Source: Polyodon spathula
Lineage: Eukaryota; Chordata; Actinopteri; Acipenseriformes; Polyodontidae
Reading direction: 5' to 3'
NCBI RefSeq assembly: GCF_017654505.1
Contig: NC_054548.1
Span: forward strand, 23,702,870 to 23,766,869
Length of the DNA: 64,000 nucleotides
The notes under the pieces: model-generated
The model's database searches: none
Seen by the model: only the letters and a program-made list of their open reading frames with translations
What the model was told of the DNA's origin: nothing
Shown here: piece after piece, positions 1-14,611 of the stretch
How positions within the stretch are numbered: the first letter of the stretch is position 1
Layout: each line of letters begins with the position of its first letter
Translations under genes and position numbers: made by a program

Positions 1-3000
1 ATTTAAAGAAATGAACACAGTAAAATATTTAAATGTTTCACAAAAATAAATAGTTAATCACCTATTAAATTCCACAGTCCTTAAAGATGTACAGTATAGT
101 GTAGTAGTGCCTAAAGTACACAAAGTGCTGATTTCAGTGCAGCCCTGCCTGCCTTTTAGCAACATTCAAAGTGGCATGCAGGCAAATAGCTGTCTGAGAA
201 GCTGCATGGACCCCTTCCAACCTAGAAATTAATTTACAAAACATATCCTGTGTACATGGGCTCATATTTAGGTTGAGTTGTGATGTCTTACCATATTTAA
301 AAAGAAAAGTGTGTGTGTTATATATATGTAGTGTGTGTGTATGTATGTTTGGAGCTGATGTAATGTTTCTGTGGTTTATCCCTTTTATTTCATGTCCTGC
401 CAGTGGTTCAGGCTCCACATCATTTTTTTAGAGAATAGCTGTGAAGCATCTTAAACCTCTTTTATAATACATGTCAATTATTCACTGATTGCAATGTGCA
501 AATGTGTCTGTTTTTTGAGCTCAGAAAATTCTATGACAAATATTTTGACTAGAAGTGCTTCAGAACACTATTAAACCAGGTTATGTATTATGACATTCCT
601 TCTTCCCACACCAAAATTTGGAAAATGAAATTCTAACTACTGTGAATTTGATGTTTGCGTTATGCATGAGAATGTAAATGGAAATAATTTCAGCTTAGAC
701 ATAATTTGTATGACTAAATCTTTCTTCCAGGTGGGAAAAAAAAAAAAAAAAAAATGGTTTCAAATACACTTTAAAGTTTAAGGATCCATTTGTCTCTCAA
801 TGTCTGCAGCATATTGATTACAGTGTACTTCTATGAGTCAGCTCCATGGTCCACATGTGTGCATTGGGTTTGGAGTCTCATCAGCATAAAGTAAAACACA
901 TGTACTCCGTGGACCGCTGCGCTACATTAACCCCTCCTAGGATAGAACAAAACACATGTTTTTCAGAGTTAGCTGTTCATTTTCACAGCCACTGTCTAAA
1001 AGCATTTGTTGGTTTTAAATTAAAAAAAAAAGAAAAACAGTTTTAAGTTGGGCTTGTTGATACCATTTTCTACAGGCCATATCAGTTTACTTGTTTAGGT
1101 TTTGAACAAGTTATCCTCAGTCTGTACATACGGTATGTAAATTGCAGTTGTGTCCCCCCCTTTTTCTTTTGTGACTGCACTATAAATGTGCTGACCTTGA
1201 ACAACCTTTCTTGTATTACATAAGCCAGAATGCAACCAGGTGCTTGACAGTATTATGCTTTTTGTTGGTGTTCGGGTGGCTGTGACCTAATAGCAATGGC
1301 ACTGGCAATTCCATTTCACCAACCAGCCAGTTTTTGTAGCCCCTGTCCAGATGGTGGGAGTTCACACATGTGTTGACAGTTTTTTGTTTAAAAATATTTG
1401 CTGAACAAAGAAGCACAATGAGGAATTAACAGTACAAAACATAATTCTATTATGTTTTCTAAACCCTCTGGAGCGCTGTTGCCATGCACTTAAGTAGACT
1501 GTGGCTAACAGTTTGTTGGATTGCACAGAGTGGTGTTTTATGTGGTGTGCCACATGGAATACCCATTATTCTCATTTTATAACCCACTTTTTTATGAGTG
1601 GGAGCAAAGATCCCATTTCCAATGGTTTTTTCTGCCAAATACTTTTTCTTTATGTTTAAAAGGATGAAGGTAAGCTTCTGTTTTAAATCCTCTGTCTTAC
1701 ATTCTATAATAATTTATAGTATAGAAAACTGGGACTCTGCTGTCCCAAACATTTTCTAATGACATTCTTTATTCTCAGTAACAAAATGGCAAATAAAGCA
1801 TGGCTGTGAAGACATGACAACTCTTCTATTGAAAACATAATAGTATTTCAGTTACAGTTATGACTTTTTTCATGCAGTCTATTGGTCTTCAGAAGTCAGA
1901 AATTGACTGCATAATTAGACTGCATTGGTTAGTTTTTACTTTATCTTTTAAATGTCTTTCCACTCTATCCCTGCCTGTGTTTCCTTCTGCGAATCATGCT
2001 TTCAGTGTTTGAAACCCAAAGCTCCTTGAAGCACTTCATGCGCACCTTGCTCCAGCATTAAATGTATTAAGTTTTTATAGTAAAATAGGGATGACATTTT
2101 GCTGTATGTCTTCATTGGTAAAAACAACACAGCAATACCATCTATTAAGTAAGTAAAATATAATTTTGATGTGTCACTGTTTTAACTAGTAATGCTCCTG
2201 CTTGGCTTAGCATCTAATGCAAAAGCGCATTGAACAGGGGCTTTACCTGTGATCTGTCGATGCACACTTCAGCACTCCCAAGCTGGGGTGTGTGTAGTTA
2301 GATAATTGTGGCACTTACTGTAAGCATCCAACTGAGCGTCAGTTGACATCCTTGCTCATAACGTAGCAGTTTTGGATTACATTCCTTGTGTAACATGCAC
2401 CTCTTCTTTAATGCACATCTCTTGTATACCACCTTATCAAAAACACCACCTGAGAACTTCCCACCATCTTTATATATTGTTAAGTTTTCAAACTGAAGGG
2501 TTAAAGCAATACATAAAAAAAAAAAAAAATGTTCTGGCACACTCTGAATATTGTTATGCAGACAAGGTAAATATTTCACCCGTACAGAGCAAAGGAAATC
2601 CCCTATATAGGCACTATTTATATGTTATTAATAAAGGCCTTGCTATGAACATGCGTACAGACCCACCAGAACAAACACGTACTGTAGTCTATGCATGCAG
2701 CAACTTACACTCTAAAGACTTTTCAAAATGGGGTTAATGAAATCTTAAATTGGCTTTCATATTATTAGGAAACTGTTAACAAAGTTAGTTACGTTAGACA
2801 GCCATACCTTATTCAGTAGAGTGTTGATGAAGACAAGGAAAGAAAGGAACACAGATGACAGCTGTCATAGTCGCATACAGTTGTTAAAAATGCATTTAAC
2901 GTGATTGTTTGTTCAACACAAGTGAAAGTACACCTAGAACCAGGGAATGACTAAAGTGAGAATGAAAACGTGAACAAAAGTGTCCTAGACACAAACTGTG

Positions 3001-4690
3001 AGTAAACAGTATGACAAAAATAACAAAACAAAAACAGAGCAAAGTACGTTAACAGAAAAAAAAAATATATATATATATATAAAAATTATGAAACGAAATT
3101 ATATGCAATAGAAATGAAATTCAAGTGAGGTGCCTAATAAAGTATTATAAATATGTATGTCAGTGTTGAGACCAGACCAGAAGGTGAGAGAATGGTTAGT
3201 GATTGGGCCTAATCCTAAGGACCAAGGCCAGAGTGGGCCGCCTTAAGTAAATGCAGATGATTATAGTTAAAATTTTGACCAGCTCGCAGTTCCAAACCAG
3301 CTGATTCAGTTTCACATAATTGTGTGCATGTAAGGCTGTATGTGCCTGTATTGTTTAGATTATGTTTTGTAAAGTCTTTGTTCATCGTGTTACTGTGCAT
3401 CTGACAAGCATATTAAAGCACCTTCAAATGTTAAACGGAGGGCTGTCAGTGCTGTGCTTTTCAAAATATGTGAAGCATTACCATCGTATCTGCCTAGGGA
3501 AACACCCAGCCTTACAATTTTTACCATCTTTTTGGGGTTTTGCTTGTTGTAATTGGCTCAGCATGTCGCTCCTTAGCAGAGATTTGTTTTATCTTCAACA
3601 GTGTCAGGTCCACGCTTTATTTTTCCAGAGTACACATTCTTGTGTGTTTTTGATAACTTGTTTCAGTATTTTTATTCGGATGTTGAAAATAGCGGGTATA
3701 TACGGTATGTGTTTAGGCTAGAAATTTAAAAGGATACGTTTTGAAATATTTCCACCTAACTATTCCTTTCATTCTGTGATTTTTAGCCATTGCCATAATT
3801 TAACATGACCTACTTTAAACATCAGAAAATTGATAAAGAATTGCAGTCAAAGAAATAACTAAAACAGAAGATCCTGAACTTGTCAGGGCAGCATATACTG
3901 TATTACACACTTGTTATATTCTTACCTATTTACAAATCATGTTTGTTGCGTTCACGTTTTTTGTTAATGGCAAGTATAGATGTCATTATAGTGTAAATGA
4001 TGATGTAATTTGCTCCGTTTCAGATCCTAGAAAGAGCTCTTGGTAGGAATGTGCTGCTGTTAGTATTCTTTGCCCTGTGCTGTGTGCTGGAATGCGGTTT
4101 ACTTGGTTCTAATATTTACACTGTGGCCCATAAACCTTCCCATGGCTCTGCATGGGAAGACTAATCAAAGCAACCCAGTGAAGCCTTGCTCTGTTTTATA
4201 TTCTCCTTATGCAGTCTCTTGCCTTTCTGTTAATGGGAAAGTTATATTCTTTCTCTGCAGCCCCTCGACTCCTGACATAAACAACTCAATTGAACAAGGG
4301 GGAGGGGAGGAAATGCCTGCCAGACCTCGGCTGTAGAACTTCTAAATGATTTTTAAAGCAGTATTTAGCATGTCAGCGCTGTCAAGCCTACAGCACAGTA
4401 GTCTAGCTTAACCTGGTTTTGTAACCGATGTCTATGACATTGCAGAGTAGAGTGAAAACAACTTTTACAAGCAAAATTAATTCTATTCTAAAAGTTTAAC
4501 AGAGCTGCCTACAGATTTGCTTTTTGTTATCTCTGTGCTTTCTAGTTTAAAATGTATTTCGGGGTGTCTTGGCCTCTTTCAGCAACAACTAAAAGCCATA
4601 ATTCATCTGCAAGCTTTCCAGCTTTAGCTTGTATTATGGACAGCTGGTATTATTAGGGATTCATGCCTTGGAAAAGGTACTCTCCATAGA
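1..4690. other. Intronic DNA, no gene seen
   Basis: AT-rich, with short A runs (about 736-754 and 2516-2529). Small open frames show no family resemblance or splice-bounded coding pattern. Confidence 0.6.
3066..3081. repeat. Short (AT)n
   Basis: An A run followed by alternating AT. Confidence 0.8.
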
Positions 4691-4696
4691 TACTAT

Positions 4697-4700
<4 letters not shown>

Positions 4701-4730
<30 letters not shown>
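4701..4730. repeat. (AT)n microsatellite
   Basis: Thirty bases of uninterrupted AT. Confidence 0.95.
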
Positions 4731-4734
<4 letters not shown>

Positions 4735-6152
4735 CAAAAGTAAGAGACTGGGCAACTCAAGCCCCCTGTCCACCTCACGGATTTAGTTAAAAAGTTTAAC
4801 AAAAATTGGGCCATTCCATGAAAATATAAAAGGTAAGTGATCATTAGTCTGATATTGATGACATACTGTTAGAGGAAAAGGTTTTATTGCAATAGTGGGG
4901 CATGGTGCAAGGTACCAGAACAGCTAACAGCTGCTCTGGCAACTGTGTTTGCTGCTGGAGTAAGTCTAACTTGAGCTGGCAAGAAATCCCAGCATCTCTT
5001 GTCTGCAGGAAACACTGGCTGGCTGGATAGGAGGGATGTTATGACTTGTAACTGTGTAACTGCTGTTTATTCTACATATGTCACATTGGCATGAAATGAT
5101 CCTATAATTAATAGTTACTTCCTCTCCCTCTCTATTCTACTGCATTTAAAGGAATTCCCCTTGTTCCAAAGGCAATTAATAGACTGGCTAAATAAACAGA
5201 TGCATTGTCTTTAGTCAGTAATTCCATATACTTTAGAAGCGCACATTATGTCAGAATATCAGGGCTGGTTTCCATTGGTATCAAATGTTATTTATGGATA
5301 GTTCTATGCACAGTCAGTGATCTGTATAGATCCCTGGCTTTGTGACGAAAAATGGAGTGGAACTCTTCTTACCATGAAGAACTTTAAAGCTTATGAGTTT
5401 ATACCATCAGAGGTTTAATCTTCAATTATGAAATGAAAAACTTAACAGGCACAGTATTCGAGAATGCACATTTTGTGTAATTTTCTTTTTTAAATACTAC
5501 TGTCTGTCTAACTGCTGGTACACGTTAAATCTGGTATTTAAAAATGTTAACAAATAGTCGTCTTTCACAGTGATTTTCCGATTGCTCTGTAGATGTTTTT
5601 TTTTGTATGGAATAAACAGTCAATTGATTAACAGGGTTACAACTGTACGTTAATGAACTTTTTGTGGGGATTTCTGTTTCTACTGTTTTAAAATATTTTT
5701 TTCTTTCATTAGAAAAAAAAAAGTGCAACTTGGTGGGTTACTTGGCAACCCCTCACTCAAGATTAAAATGGATCGTTCTCTCACAGTCGTTAAACACAAG
5801 CATTTCATCCTTCTTTTTCAAAACATTTATCAGATAAGCTTTTCGGTCATGGGCACTGATCCTGATTTTATTTGAGTTATTTATTAGTTTTTTATATGAG
5901 TAGTTTAACCTCCTGGGTAATTATCTTGCAATGTGCTACGATGATTTGAGAAACTACAAAAATAGAAGACGGTGGAATAAAAATAAAGCAGGAAAAAAAA
6001 AAAATAGAATGGCAATAAAAAATAAACCCTAACCACAACAGCTGTTTCAGCATGGCTCAAAAACTTAAACTGTTTACCCACAATAAAGTACACAGGCCAC
6101 GTAGCAATTCAGTATTTTCATGTTGCCAAAATGTATTGTCTAGTTCTTTTTT

Positions 6153-6230
6153 GTAAGTTGTGACATTTCTTACACAATGAATGTTATTTTTGTTTGTTTG
6201 TTTGCTGAACTAAGAAAAGGTATTTAAATT
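6153..6230 (+). repeat. Dispersed repeat, copy 1 (partner 22507-22622)
   Basis: A GTAAGTTGTGACATTTCTTA block, a GTTT run and the exact 26-base string starting TGCTGAACTAAGAAAAGG are shared with the partner copy. Confidence 0.7.
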
Positions 6231-6409
6231 TAGTTTTTAAACTGGATATCTCTCTACCCTACTGGATCTGCTATTGTTGATGTTCCTTATCTGTTTCCAT
6301 GAACTCTTTTCTCATTTCCAAACTGAAAAGACGAGCCAGACTGCCCAATAGAAATGATACCAAACAGCTGTAGACACATGTTGGAAGCCTTTTGTGGGAC
6401 AATGTAGAA

Positions 6410-6473
6410 TTATTATTATTATTATTATTATTATTAGTAGTAGTAGTAGTAGTAGTAGTATTCTTATTATTAT
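6410..6473. repeat. Compound (ATT)n(AGT)n(ATT)n microsatellite
   Basis: ATT units change to AGT units and back to ATT, indicating a variant unit that spread within the array. Confidence 0.92.
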
Positions 6474-8490
6474 TTTAAATTCTGTTTTTAAAAAAAAAGT
6501 GAATGCAGGAATTCATGAATGTGCTGTGTTGTCTTACCATTCCTGCTTATACTTATTTTGTTAATTTGCGTCAGATATTTTAACCCAGGTACATGGTGAT
6601 TGCAGATTTAATTGTATGACAATTTTTTTAAATAAATACAAATCTATGTTCAATAAAGGTTAACCTGCTTGTGTAAAACAACCCATTTTTACAGTTTGTT
6701 AAATAACTTAACAAAACTCTGTTACTGTGAAAGCATGTTCAGTACGTGTATCCTTGTCGGGTACCAGTTTGAAATATCTAGTGAGGCTATATTTATATAT
6801 TAAAGATAATTTCTGGCCTAATAAGGAAACATCTTTTCCCTTTTTCCTCATATGTCATATTTCAGAAGCAAAACTATGCCTCAGTGCTGTTCCAGAAGTT
6901 ATTTTAAAAGATAAATGTAATGAGAAAGCAAGCCATGCGATGAGATACTGTAGTGCCGGTGTAGTGTTAGAAAGTGGTACATCGTCAGAATGTGGTATGC
7001 ATACCAAAACTTGACATGTGTAATGTCACAGTGATACATTGTCATATTGAAAGTAGTGTGCTGTCAGATTTTGGTACAGGTGCAATCAATTGCGATCTGA
7101 TGGGTGTTTTCCTAGTGTCAAATAGAGGTACATTTACCGTTAATTATACTTTTTTTTTTGCAAACTTTAACTGGAAACCGACAATCAATTTCTCTAAAAA
7201 GAAACAAAATTCACAACGAACAAGGCAAAATGAGAAGACCACCGCAAAGTTGCACAAGTAAAAAAAAAAATAAAAATGTACAAGACCCAATGTATTGCAT
7301 AAGATAAATATTCACATACTATTTTCTTAATGGTGGAAAAATTATTAACTTAACAACGATGTAAAAGACTGGTATGATAAATATGATAAATTAAAGATGT
7401 AAAAGACCAAAAACAGCATAATGTACCATATTTGAATGAGCAATTCCCTGCTTGCTTAGCCAAAGCTGTTTAAGCATTGTTTAGGCGTGCACGAGCAAGC
7501 GCAGTGTGCTGCATGCCACTTTTTACTGCGTACCTGAAAATAACACGGCACCAGGCCCTGTTCAAGTCTCAAGTCCAGAGTCATGGCAGAAATGCTTTTG
7601 GACACTGAACTCCTGAAGACTGGTAAAACGTGTTGCGGAGTATAGTTTAGAAAAGAGAAGCATACTGAATCACTGAATGAGATGTAACTGTTTTATTTAA
7701 ACGCACCGACTTGTATTTACATAAGTCTGTATAATTTAATAAATTGAATATTGTCAAGACTGCTTTCCCCTGGGACTCCTTTTAAAATGTTGATTTCAGT
7801 GCATCAAATAAATGGCAACAATCTAGAACGATTTTGTAAATAGAGTATCACACCTAATCTATCAAGAGCAAAGTTTAACCCTTTGTCTTGTTAGTTAAAA
7901 TTTTTCAAACACTTTAGGGCTCACCACCTATAATCTTTCAAGGCAACAAACAATCTGCATACTGCAGAAGTAAAAAAAAAAAAAAAAGTATGAATTGTTT
8001 GTTTGTTTGTTTGTTTTTTTTTATATCAGCATTACCAGAGTAAGTAATTTTCAAAAGAGAGATGCAAATTTAGAAACATCAATTGTTGCAATATTATTAC
8101 AGGTTATCATTACAGGTAATGTTTACAAATTAACACAGACTGCCATTGTAATTGACATTGCCTCCATGAAAGCATGGCTCAGGATTTGTAATGAGTTCAG
8201 TCTGCAGCAGCACTTATAAACAGAGAAAATATGCCGCCTCTAAAGTGGTACGGTTTTGAAATTGTTTCCTACGGCGGTAGATACAGTAAACACGGAGAAC
8301 CCTCAGTCATCGGAGATGGAGGAGAATGAAAGTTTTGCCTGATAATGCAAACACGGGTGAACGTGACAATTTTCTAGTCAGCACTTTCACTGTCTCCACA
8401 AATCTGATTTACAGTTTCCATGTGTCTGAGAGATTTAGATACCAAACTCGATTTTTTTTTTGTGGTGAATTCTTTGAAAGAATTAAAAAA

Positions 8491-8506
8491 TATATTATAT
8501 ATATAT

Positions 8507-8561
<55 letters not shown>

Positions 8562-8568
8562 GTGTGTA

Positions 8569-8623
<55 letters not shown>

Positions 8624-8644
8624 TATATATTAATATATATATAT
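8491..8644. repeat. Compound TA/TG microsatellite
   Basis: Alternating TA and TG tracts with small interruptions; apparent reading frames across it are artefacts. Confidence 0.95.
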
Positions 8645-11524
8645 CCCAACACATGCACATCTGTGGTCTGCTTTTAATAACGGTTTCTGATGTTGGGTTC
8701 AGTAACAACATCAGTGTCCTTGACTAACGGCAATTACTTATACTTACAAACTCTCCGTGTTTAAGATTATTGAAGGCTAAAAAATAATATATTTCAATAA
8801 AAAAGCTGTACAGTAACATTATTTTTATTAAATACCTAAGAGATCAGTTACCTGCATTTATTTCACTGCACATGTTTTACTGTCCAGAAATACTGAGACT
8901 GTATTATCATTAAAAAAAACAAAACAAAAAAAACCCATATCTCTGACCTCTATTTCAGTTAAATAAATTGCTTACAATTAGATTTAGAGTTGCCCAAGGA
9001 AAATGCTTATGAAGCAGGGAAACTTGTACAGTAGCAGTCTAACTTTTTAACAGCTTGTTACTGCTGTACATGATCTTTATGTTGTGTTTATGAAACGGTA
9101 AGACAGCAGTCTGTCCGGTAATTTTACCTGGTATGAACAGAAATTATATTAGTTTATTTTAAGGTGGGTATAAATACAAATGTCGTACTAATTTGTCATA
9201 TAGCTAAGCTTAGGAACTTAATAATTACTTGGTGTTACAGTATACTGTAAAACAAGAAAGCATGATCAGAAATGCTTGTCAAACTCCCAAAAAACTGTGT
9301 AAACAACTCCCAAGATATAACACATTTTGCTGTTTATTATCACATTCAGATTGATTTTATGACGGTAGAGAATCAAACTAAATGTTAAAACAAACAAACA
9401 AAAAAGCTTTTTTAAATGGGAATTAAACTTACTTTTGATCAGTTTGGTCTTATGATACAGTATTCTTTATTTAACATGTTTGACATGTGTTCAACATACA
9501 GTATACTTCTATATGTGTGGTATTCTTATACAGTACAGTGAGAAAACTGCCAAAGTTTGTCTGCCACACGCAAGTATTTATTTACGAATACCATGAATAC
9601 AAAAAGATACACATTTCAATGTTAAAAAAAGGATTGCGTTGCCTAAGTGAACTTTAGTTTGAAGAAGTTTAATCTTTAAAAAATATTTAATAATAATAAT
9701 TTCCCCTGTACCTGTAGCATATGGTAGAAGTTGTCCATTGATTGCTCGTACCACTGCAATGAAGGAGTTCGCTCTACAGGCATCCGAGATGTGCACATTC
9801 CAGCAGTAAGACCTAACAATGAGAGATGGGCTCTTTGCATGGCCAAAGCCTATGGAGCATTACATCATCATCATTTCCTTATATGGAGCTTTATGTTGTA
9901 CAGCCTGCCGTGTATGTGCGAGAGGGAGAGTCTGTGCCTGACCTGAGTAGTTTGCTGTCTAAATAGCCAGAACTCTGAGGAAACGAATAACTCTACTTTG
10001 GCACAAGGTGATGTTGAAACATTCTAAGAAATAGCTCATTTTGTCTGTTCTGTTTCTCAGCCAGGAAGAATGCGCGGAAGGCTTGAGTTACAACACTTCC
10101 TTCTTGTTATTGATAGTAGAAAGTCATTAGCTGCCCCCCCTTTCCGTCTCTCCCTCCCTCCTCTGCCCCCTCCAAAAAAGTTTCCCTTACCTTTTCTAAG
10201 AAAACTGTGTATTACAGTAAAGTGGTTGTGGGGAGGACCGAGTATTGTAAAGGAGCTATGTTATACAAACTAGAAACTCTTGTGCAAAAGTTTGCCTGGG
10301 GACAAACTTTAGTTCAGAGAGGGGGGTGTGTGCCTCCTCTGAGGATTGTTCTTTATTTCTGGATGAGGTCATTGCACAGTAATGCCAAATGTTTAGTGAT
10401 GGGAAGGCCAGATGAAAAATGAGGTGTTCACATAGGTCACCAATAATAAAAAAAAAAAAAAAAAAAATCAATCCCTGCCCTAACTAGTAAGGGTTCTCAA
10501 GGGTTTTTTGGAATTTTAAAAAACGTATGTGTCTACCTACAGTTTACACTACCGGATCTAAAGCCTATGTGTTAAGCTATTGTGTTATGCAATATCTCCT
10601 TTCACAGCATGACTTCATTATGTTTGTATACGATGCCTTTTTTTCTGATTTCTCAATGTAATAGTCCAATCGCAGTTTCTCATTTTATTTGCCTATACTT
10701 TACTTTTCATTTACATGCTGGTAGTTTCAATTTGACCAAATATTTTATCAAAGCTAGATTTTGCAGCCTACTAATTTTATATCTACATATCTAGAGGTTG
10801 TGTACATTGTCTATTTGGAGTACTTAAAAGAGAAAGTTGCTGCTTTTTTTATTTTTTTAATTTTCTTTCGTCATTTCCTGGTTATTTAAGGTTGCTATTA
10901 TTTTTTTCTGTTTTTGTGTACATTTATTGGATGAAAATTACTTTTTTTTTTTTTTAGGAACATGTGTAAATACTATTCATTAATATTAATGTACTACTAA
11001 AAACAATGGCAAAAAATAAGGTTAGCTTGCATACTCAAATTACAGTACTGGGGTCTGAAAGTTTCTAGAAATCGGTGTACAAAACTATTTTATTGCATGT
11101 TTTTTTGTATGCACTGTATAGTTTTATGTAGTTGTGTGGAAGCACGTTTGTAGTTTAGTGAAATAAATTTGCAATACTACAATTCCCATTCACATTACCT
11201 CAGAGGCCATCTTGTCAGACAAGAGGATGCCTGTCCAAAGTGGTCCAAAGTGGTCCAAAGTGCACCACCAGTGACTCCCAAAGACAAGAAGTGATACCCC
11301 ACATGCACAAGTTAATTCCCTGCCTTGTCACTTGTGCACTCACTCATCACTAACTTTAAGTGATAAAGCTCTCTCCCCTTTGAAAAGCCTTTGGAGTCAG
11401 TTTAAAAACTGAACATTAGCATGAATTAATGCTAACACAGTTTTGAGTTTTACATTAAATCTTATTTTCTTAAAAAATGTGCAGACAATGAAGAGGGAAG
11501 GAGGAGGCATTATGGTATCATAAT
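8645..11524. other. Intronic DNA, no gene seen
   Basis: A pyrimidine-rich stretch at about 10134-10200 and an 11-bp triplicated phrase TCCAAAGTGG near 11235-11265 are the only local structures noted. Confidence 0.6.
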
Positions 11525-11575
11525 GTGTATGTATGTATGTATGTATGTATGTATATGTGTGTGTGTGTGTGTATA

Positions 11576-11652
<77 letters not shown>
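11525..11652. repeat. Compound (GTAT)n(TG)n(AT)n microsatellite
   Basis: GTAT tetranucleotides, then TG, then about 65 bases of AT. Confidence 0.95.
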
Positions 11653-11658
<6 letters not shown>

Positions 11659-11791
11659 CACTCGGGTGGAAATGTAGCCCTTCATGCTGGTTTGGATTTG
11701 GTTTGTATTATTTCTGTCTGCCAAGGGAAGGAAACACGAATGCAGATTTATATTAATTTCTTGATTACAGTTTATTCATAGTTTTTAGTGT

Positions 11792-11792
<1 letters not shown>

Positions 11793-11828
<36 letters not shown>
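11793..11828. repeat. Poly-T tract
   Basis: An uninterrupted run of 36 T. Confidence 0.95.
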
Positions 11829-11831
<3 letters not shown>

Positions 11832-13140
11832 CATTTTTGTTAAATGAATAGTGTAAAACTTAGATTTGACATAATCCCTTTATTTTGGGGAGCTTGTGCC
11901 TGTCATTTTACTTGGATGTATTAAGTGGGAGAATGGAATGGATGTGTGGCTTCAGCTGGACTGGAGAAGTCTCCGATGCCCCCGCTTCTAAGGAAGTAGT
12001 TGAACAGAGTCCACTTTCTATAGCTGCTGTATACAACAAAGCAGCACGTTGCATTCAAGTTTCATGAAAAAGAAGAACAGTGTTTTATAACTAAACGCTG
12101 ACTGCCACTGGATGTTTTGCTTGATAGAAAATAATATTTCAGGCAGTAACTTATAATACATATATACATAATTTGACTTTAACCTAATCAACTTTAACAG
12201 AAATTTCATGCTTGTTTAATTTTGGACAGACGGGAAGGCATTCAGCTCTCTCCCTAGAGACCGGTGTTTATTGTAAATAACTATCCAAAGAGAGGCTGAC
12301 ATAAATGACATCACCAAACTGCCATACCATAATTGGCTCCATATGTTATTTCACGGTGCTCCGTGATCTTTACACCAGAGAGCATTTACGTGGTTTATGT
12401 CATAGATATTCCCAAAAGCCAAGTCTGAATGAAGGCAATGAAGGTGTTTTCTTGAGCACATGGAAAATGTTTAATAGGCACCACAAAAGTATATGTTATA
12501 TACATGTTTAGTTGGCTCATTTCCCAAACCACTTAAGGTTTTTAAATTTGTTTATAAGAAACTATTTTCCCAGGAATATAGTAATCCCTATATAGAATAC
12601 AGTAACAACTCTGAGGTTAAAGGAACAGCAAGCAGTTCCCAGCAACCTTTTTTGTCACCTGTTTTTGTTTGGTTACCGGGAAACCGAGAAAGTAATAAGA
12701 TGCATTCCAAAAGGGAAAGCAAATAGTATTTGTTGGGGCATCGCAATAAGTCAGGGTTTTCAACCTTTCTTTGAATCACACCCCACCTTTAGATTTATAA
12801 TTTTTTTTACCTTGACCCACAATAGTGAGAATTATAAATTGCATATCAGAAATCAACCGATCACAGTGAAGTATTTGCCACTATTCCAGTACATCTTATC
12901 CTGTGTACAGAAGCCATTCTTTGCATAGCACACCACGCCACAAACACCACAATGTTTAAAAATCTAAAAAAAAAAAAAAAAAAGAAAAAACCTGCTAGTG
13001 GCACATGATAGGAACTGCTCAATAATTTTGGATTATATAATAATATGTAGGTTTTCTATTTTGCGTTTATTTGTCCGAAACAAAAAAAATCTATAACATA
13101 ATTATAAATAGATGTCAGATTGCGGTCAATTACACTGAAG
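11829..13140. other. Intronic DNA, no gene seen
   Basis: Ordinary AT-rich sequence with a possible hAT end at 12755 and an A run near 12966-12983. Confidence 0.55.
12755..12800 (+). mobile_element. Possible hAT terminal fragment
   Basis: CAGGGTTTTCAACCTTTCTT followed by TGAATCACACCCC resembles hAT-Charlie type termini. It is short and unsupported by a partner end. Confidence 0.25.
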
Positions 13141-13515
13141 TTGGGGTCCCAGAGTGGCTCATCCAGTTAAAGCGCTGCCGTTGGGAGCGCAGGATGAGTC
13201 ACACAGCTTGGACGACACCAGTTCGTATCCAGGCTGTGCAAAGAGGCCGAACTTTGCTGGGGGACCCCAAGGGGGGTGTCACATTGGCTCTGATGCTTCC
13301 GAGGTTGGGGGATGGGAAGCTGGCAAGGATTGCTTCTCCTCATCGTGCAACAGCGAACCCTACTGGACACAGAGCACTTCAGAGTGGATAGAGGGCAGGG
13401 CTGGTCTCTGTTCTCCAGGATTGGCAGCCCGCTTGTTGTAAAACATTGGCCCTCAGAACGACTGTGCTGTGTGGGAACTCGCTGTGGCGAGGAGAAAAAA
13501 AAAAAAAAATCATCA
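13141..13515 (+). mobile_element. tRNA-derived SINE, about 370 bp
   Basis: It begins with a tRNA-like head (GAGTGGCTCATCCAGTTAAA as A box region, CCAGTTCGTATCCAGGC as B box region), then a unique body, and ends with a 15-base A run near 13495-13509. Open frames on both strands here are by-products of its low stop density. Confidence 0.7.
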
Positions 13516-14339
13516 TTGGACATTCCAAGTTGGGGAAAAATAAATGAAAATAATAAATGGTCACTCAATGTAAAAAGAAAAAAATTAAAATAGAAAAATA
13601 ATTAAAAAAAAAACATTACACTGGTGCATTTGTTTAGTTATATAGGATAAAGGTATATTATTCATTTAAATAAAGTAATAGTGTTTGATCAAAAGAAAGA
13701 AAACTCCATTGTTACAACTGTAGTTGTTCACACAGAACTTGTCTATACTGTTGGCGCAGCAAATTAAGTCTAGCTAGGTAAAATGTATTGACAATTAACT
13801 GTACCGTATGTAAGGTACAGTAGCTTACATGAAGAAACAGATGCAGGTGAGCTGTTGCAAGAAGCAGACAGTTTGCACAAGCTGGGGAATTAGCACAAGA
13901 GAGGTGTATATAATAATAATCTGTTGAATATACCATAAGAATTTGCAACTTCGCTAAATCTAAAATATTTGATAATTATTGCCTCAGTTTCAGTGCAGAC
14001 TGAACCAAGCCCTGTCTGTTCCCTCCTAGTCGCTACTGCATATGCGCAAATGCGCTACATTTTCCAAAGAATTAAATCCACAAAGTGTAATTGGATTATC
14101 TATTCCAAGTCATGTAAACACAGAAAAGTAAAGGTAAAGAAAAGCTGCCGAGCGAAGTGCTGGTAAACCTTATTTTTACTGTTCAATCTTTTTAAAGGTT
14201 TTTATAATAATTCCAGTGGCGCAAAAAAAGGTGGAGGGGCAAAATATATTCAGACTGTTGGAAATGGCAATCTGCCTTAACTTGCTTTAACATTGTACAC
14301 ACTTTTGCATTCCATGCCTTAAATCTTTGTCCAAAAACC

Positions 14340-14344
<5 letters not shown>
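13516..14344. other. Intronic DNA, no gene seen
   Basis: AT-rich sequence between a SINE and the TA/ATCT arrays. Confidence 0.6.

Positions 14345-14374
<30 letters not shown>
14345..14374. repeat. (TA)n microsatellite
   Basis: Thirty bases of TA. Confidence 0.95.
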
Positions 14375-14377
<3 letters not shown>

Positions 14378-14449
14378 TAGCGTCGCGGAATGTCCTCTAA
14401 TAAAATTTATTGTTTGTTCTAATAATATATTATATTACTAGACTAATAG

Positions 14450-14595
<146 letters not shown>

Positions 14596-14611
14596 AGCAT
14601 ATGTATGTTAA

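Larger units (their letters stand above)
4732..8490. other. Intronic DNA, no gene seen
   Basis: Apart from the compound ATT/AGT array and one dispersed repeat, I see only AT-rich DNA and homopolymer A or T runs. Confidence 0.6.

Noticed and set aside
8326..8727. 133-codon plus frame rich in isoleucine and tyrosine
   Set aside because: Most of it is translation of the TA/TG microsatellite.
13154..13593. Several overlapping frames of 93-133 codons on both strands
   Set aside because: They all lie in a tRNA-derived SINE, and frames on both strands are equally open.
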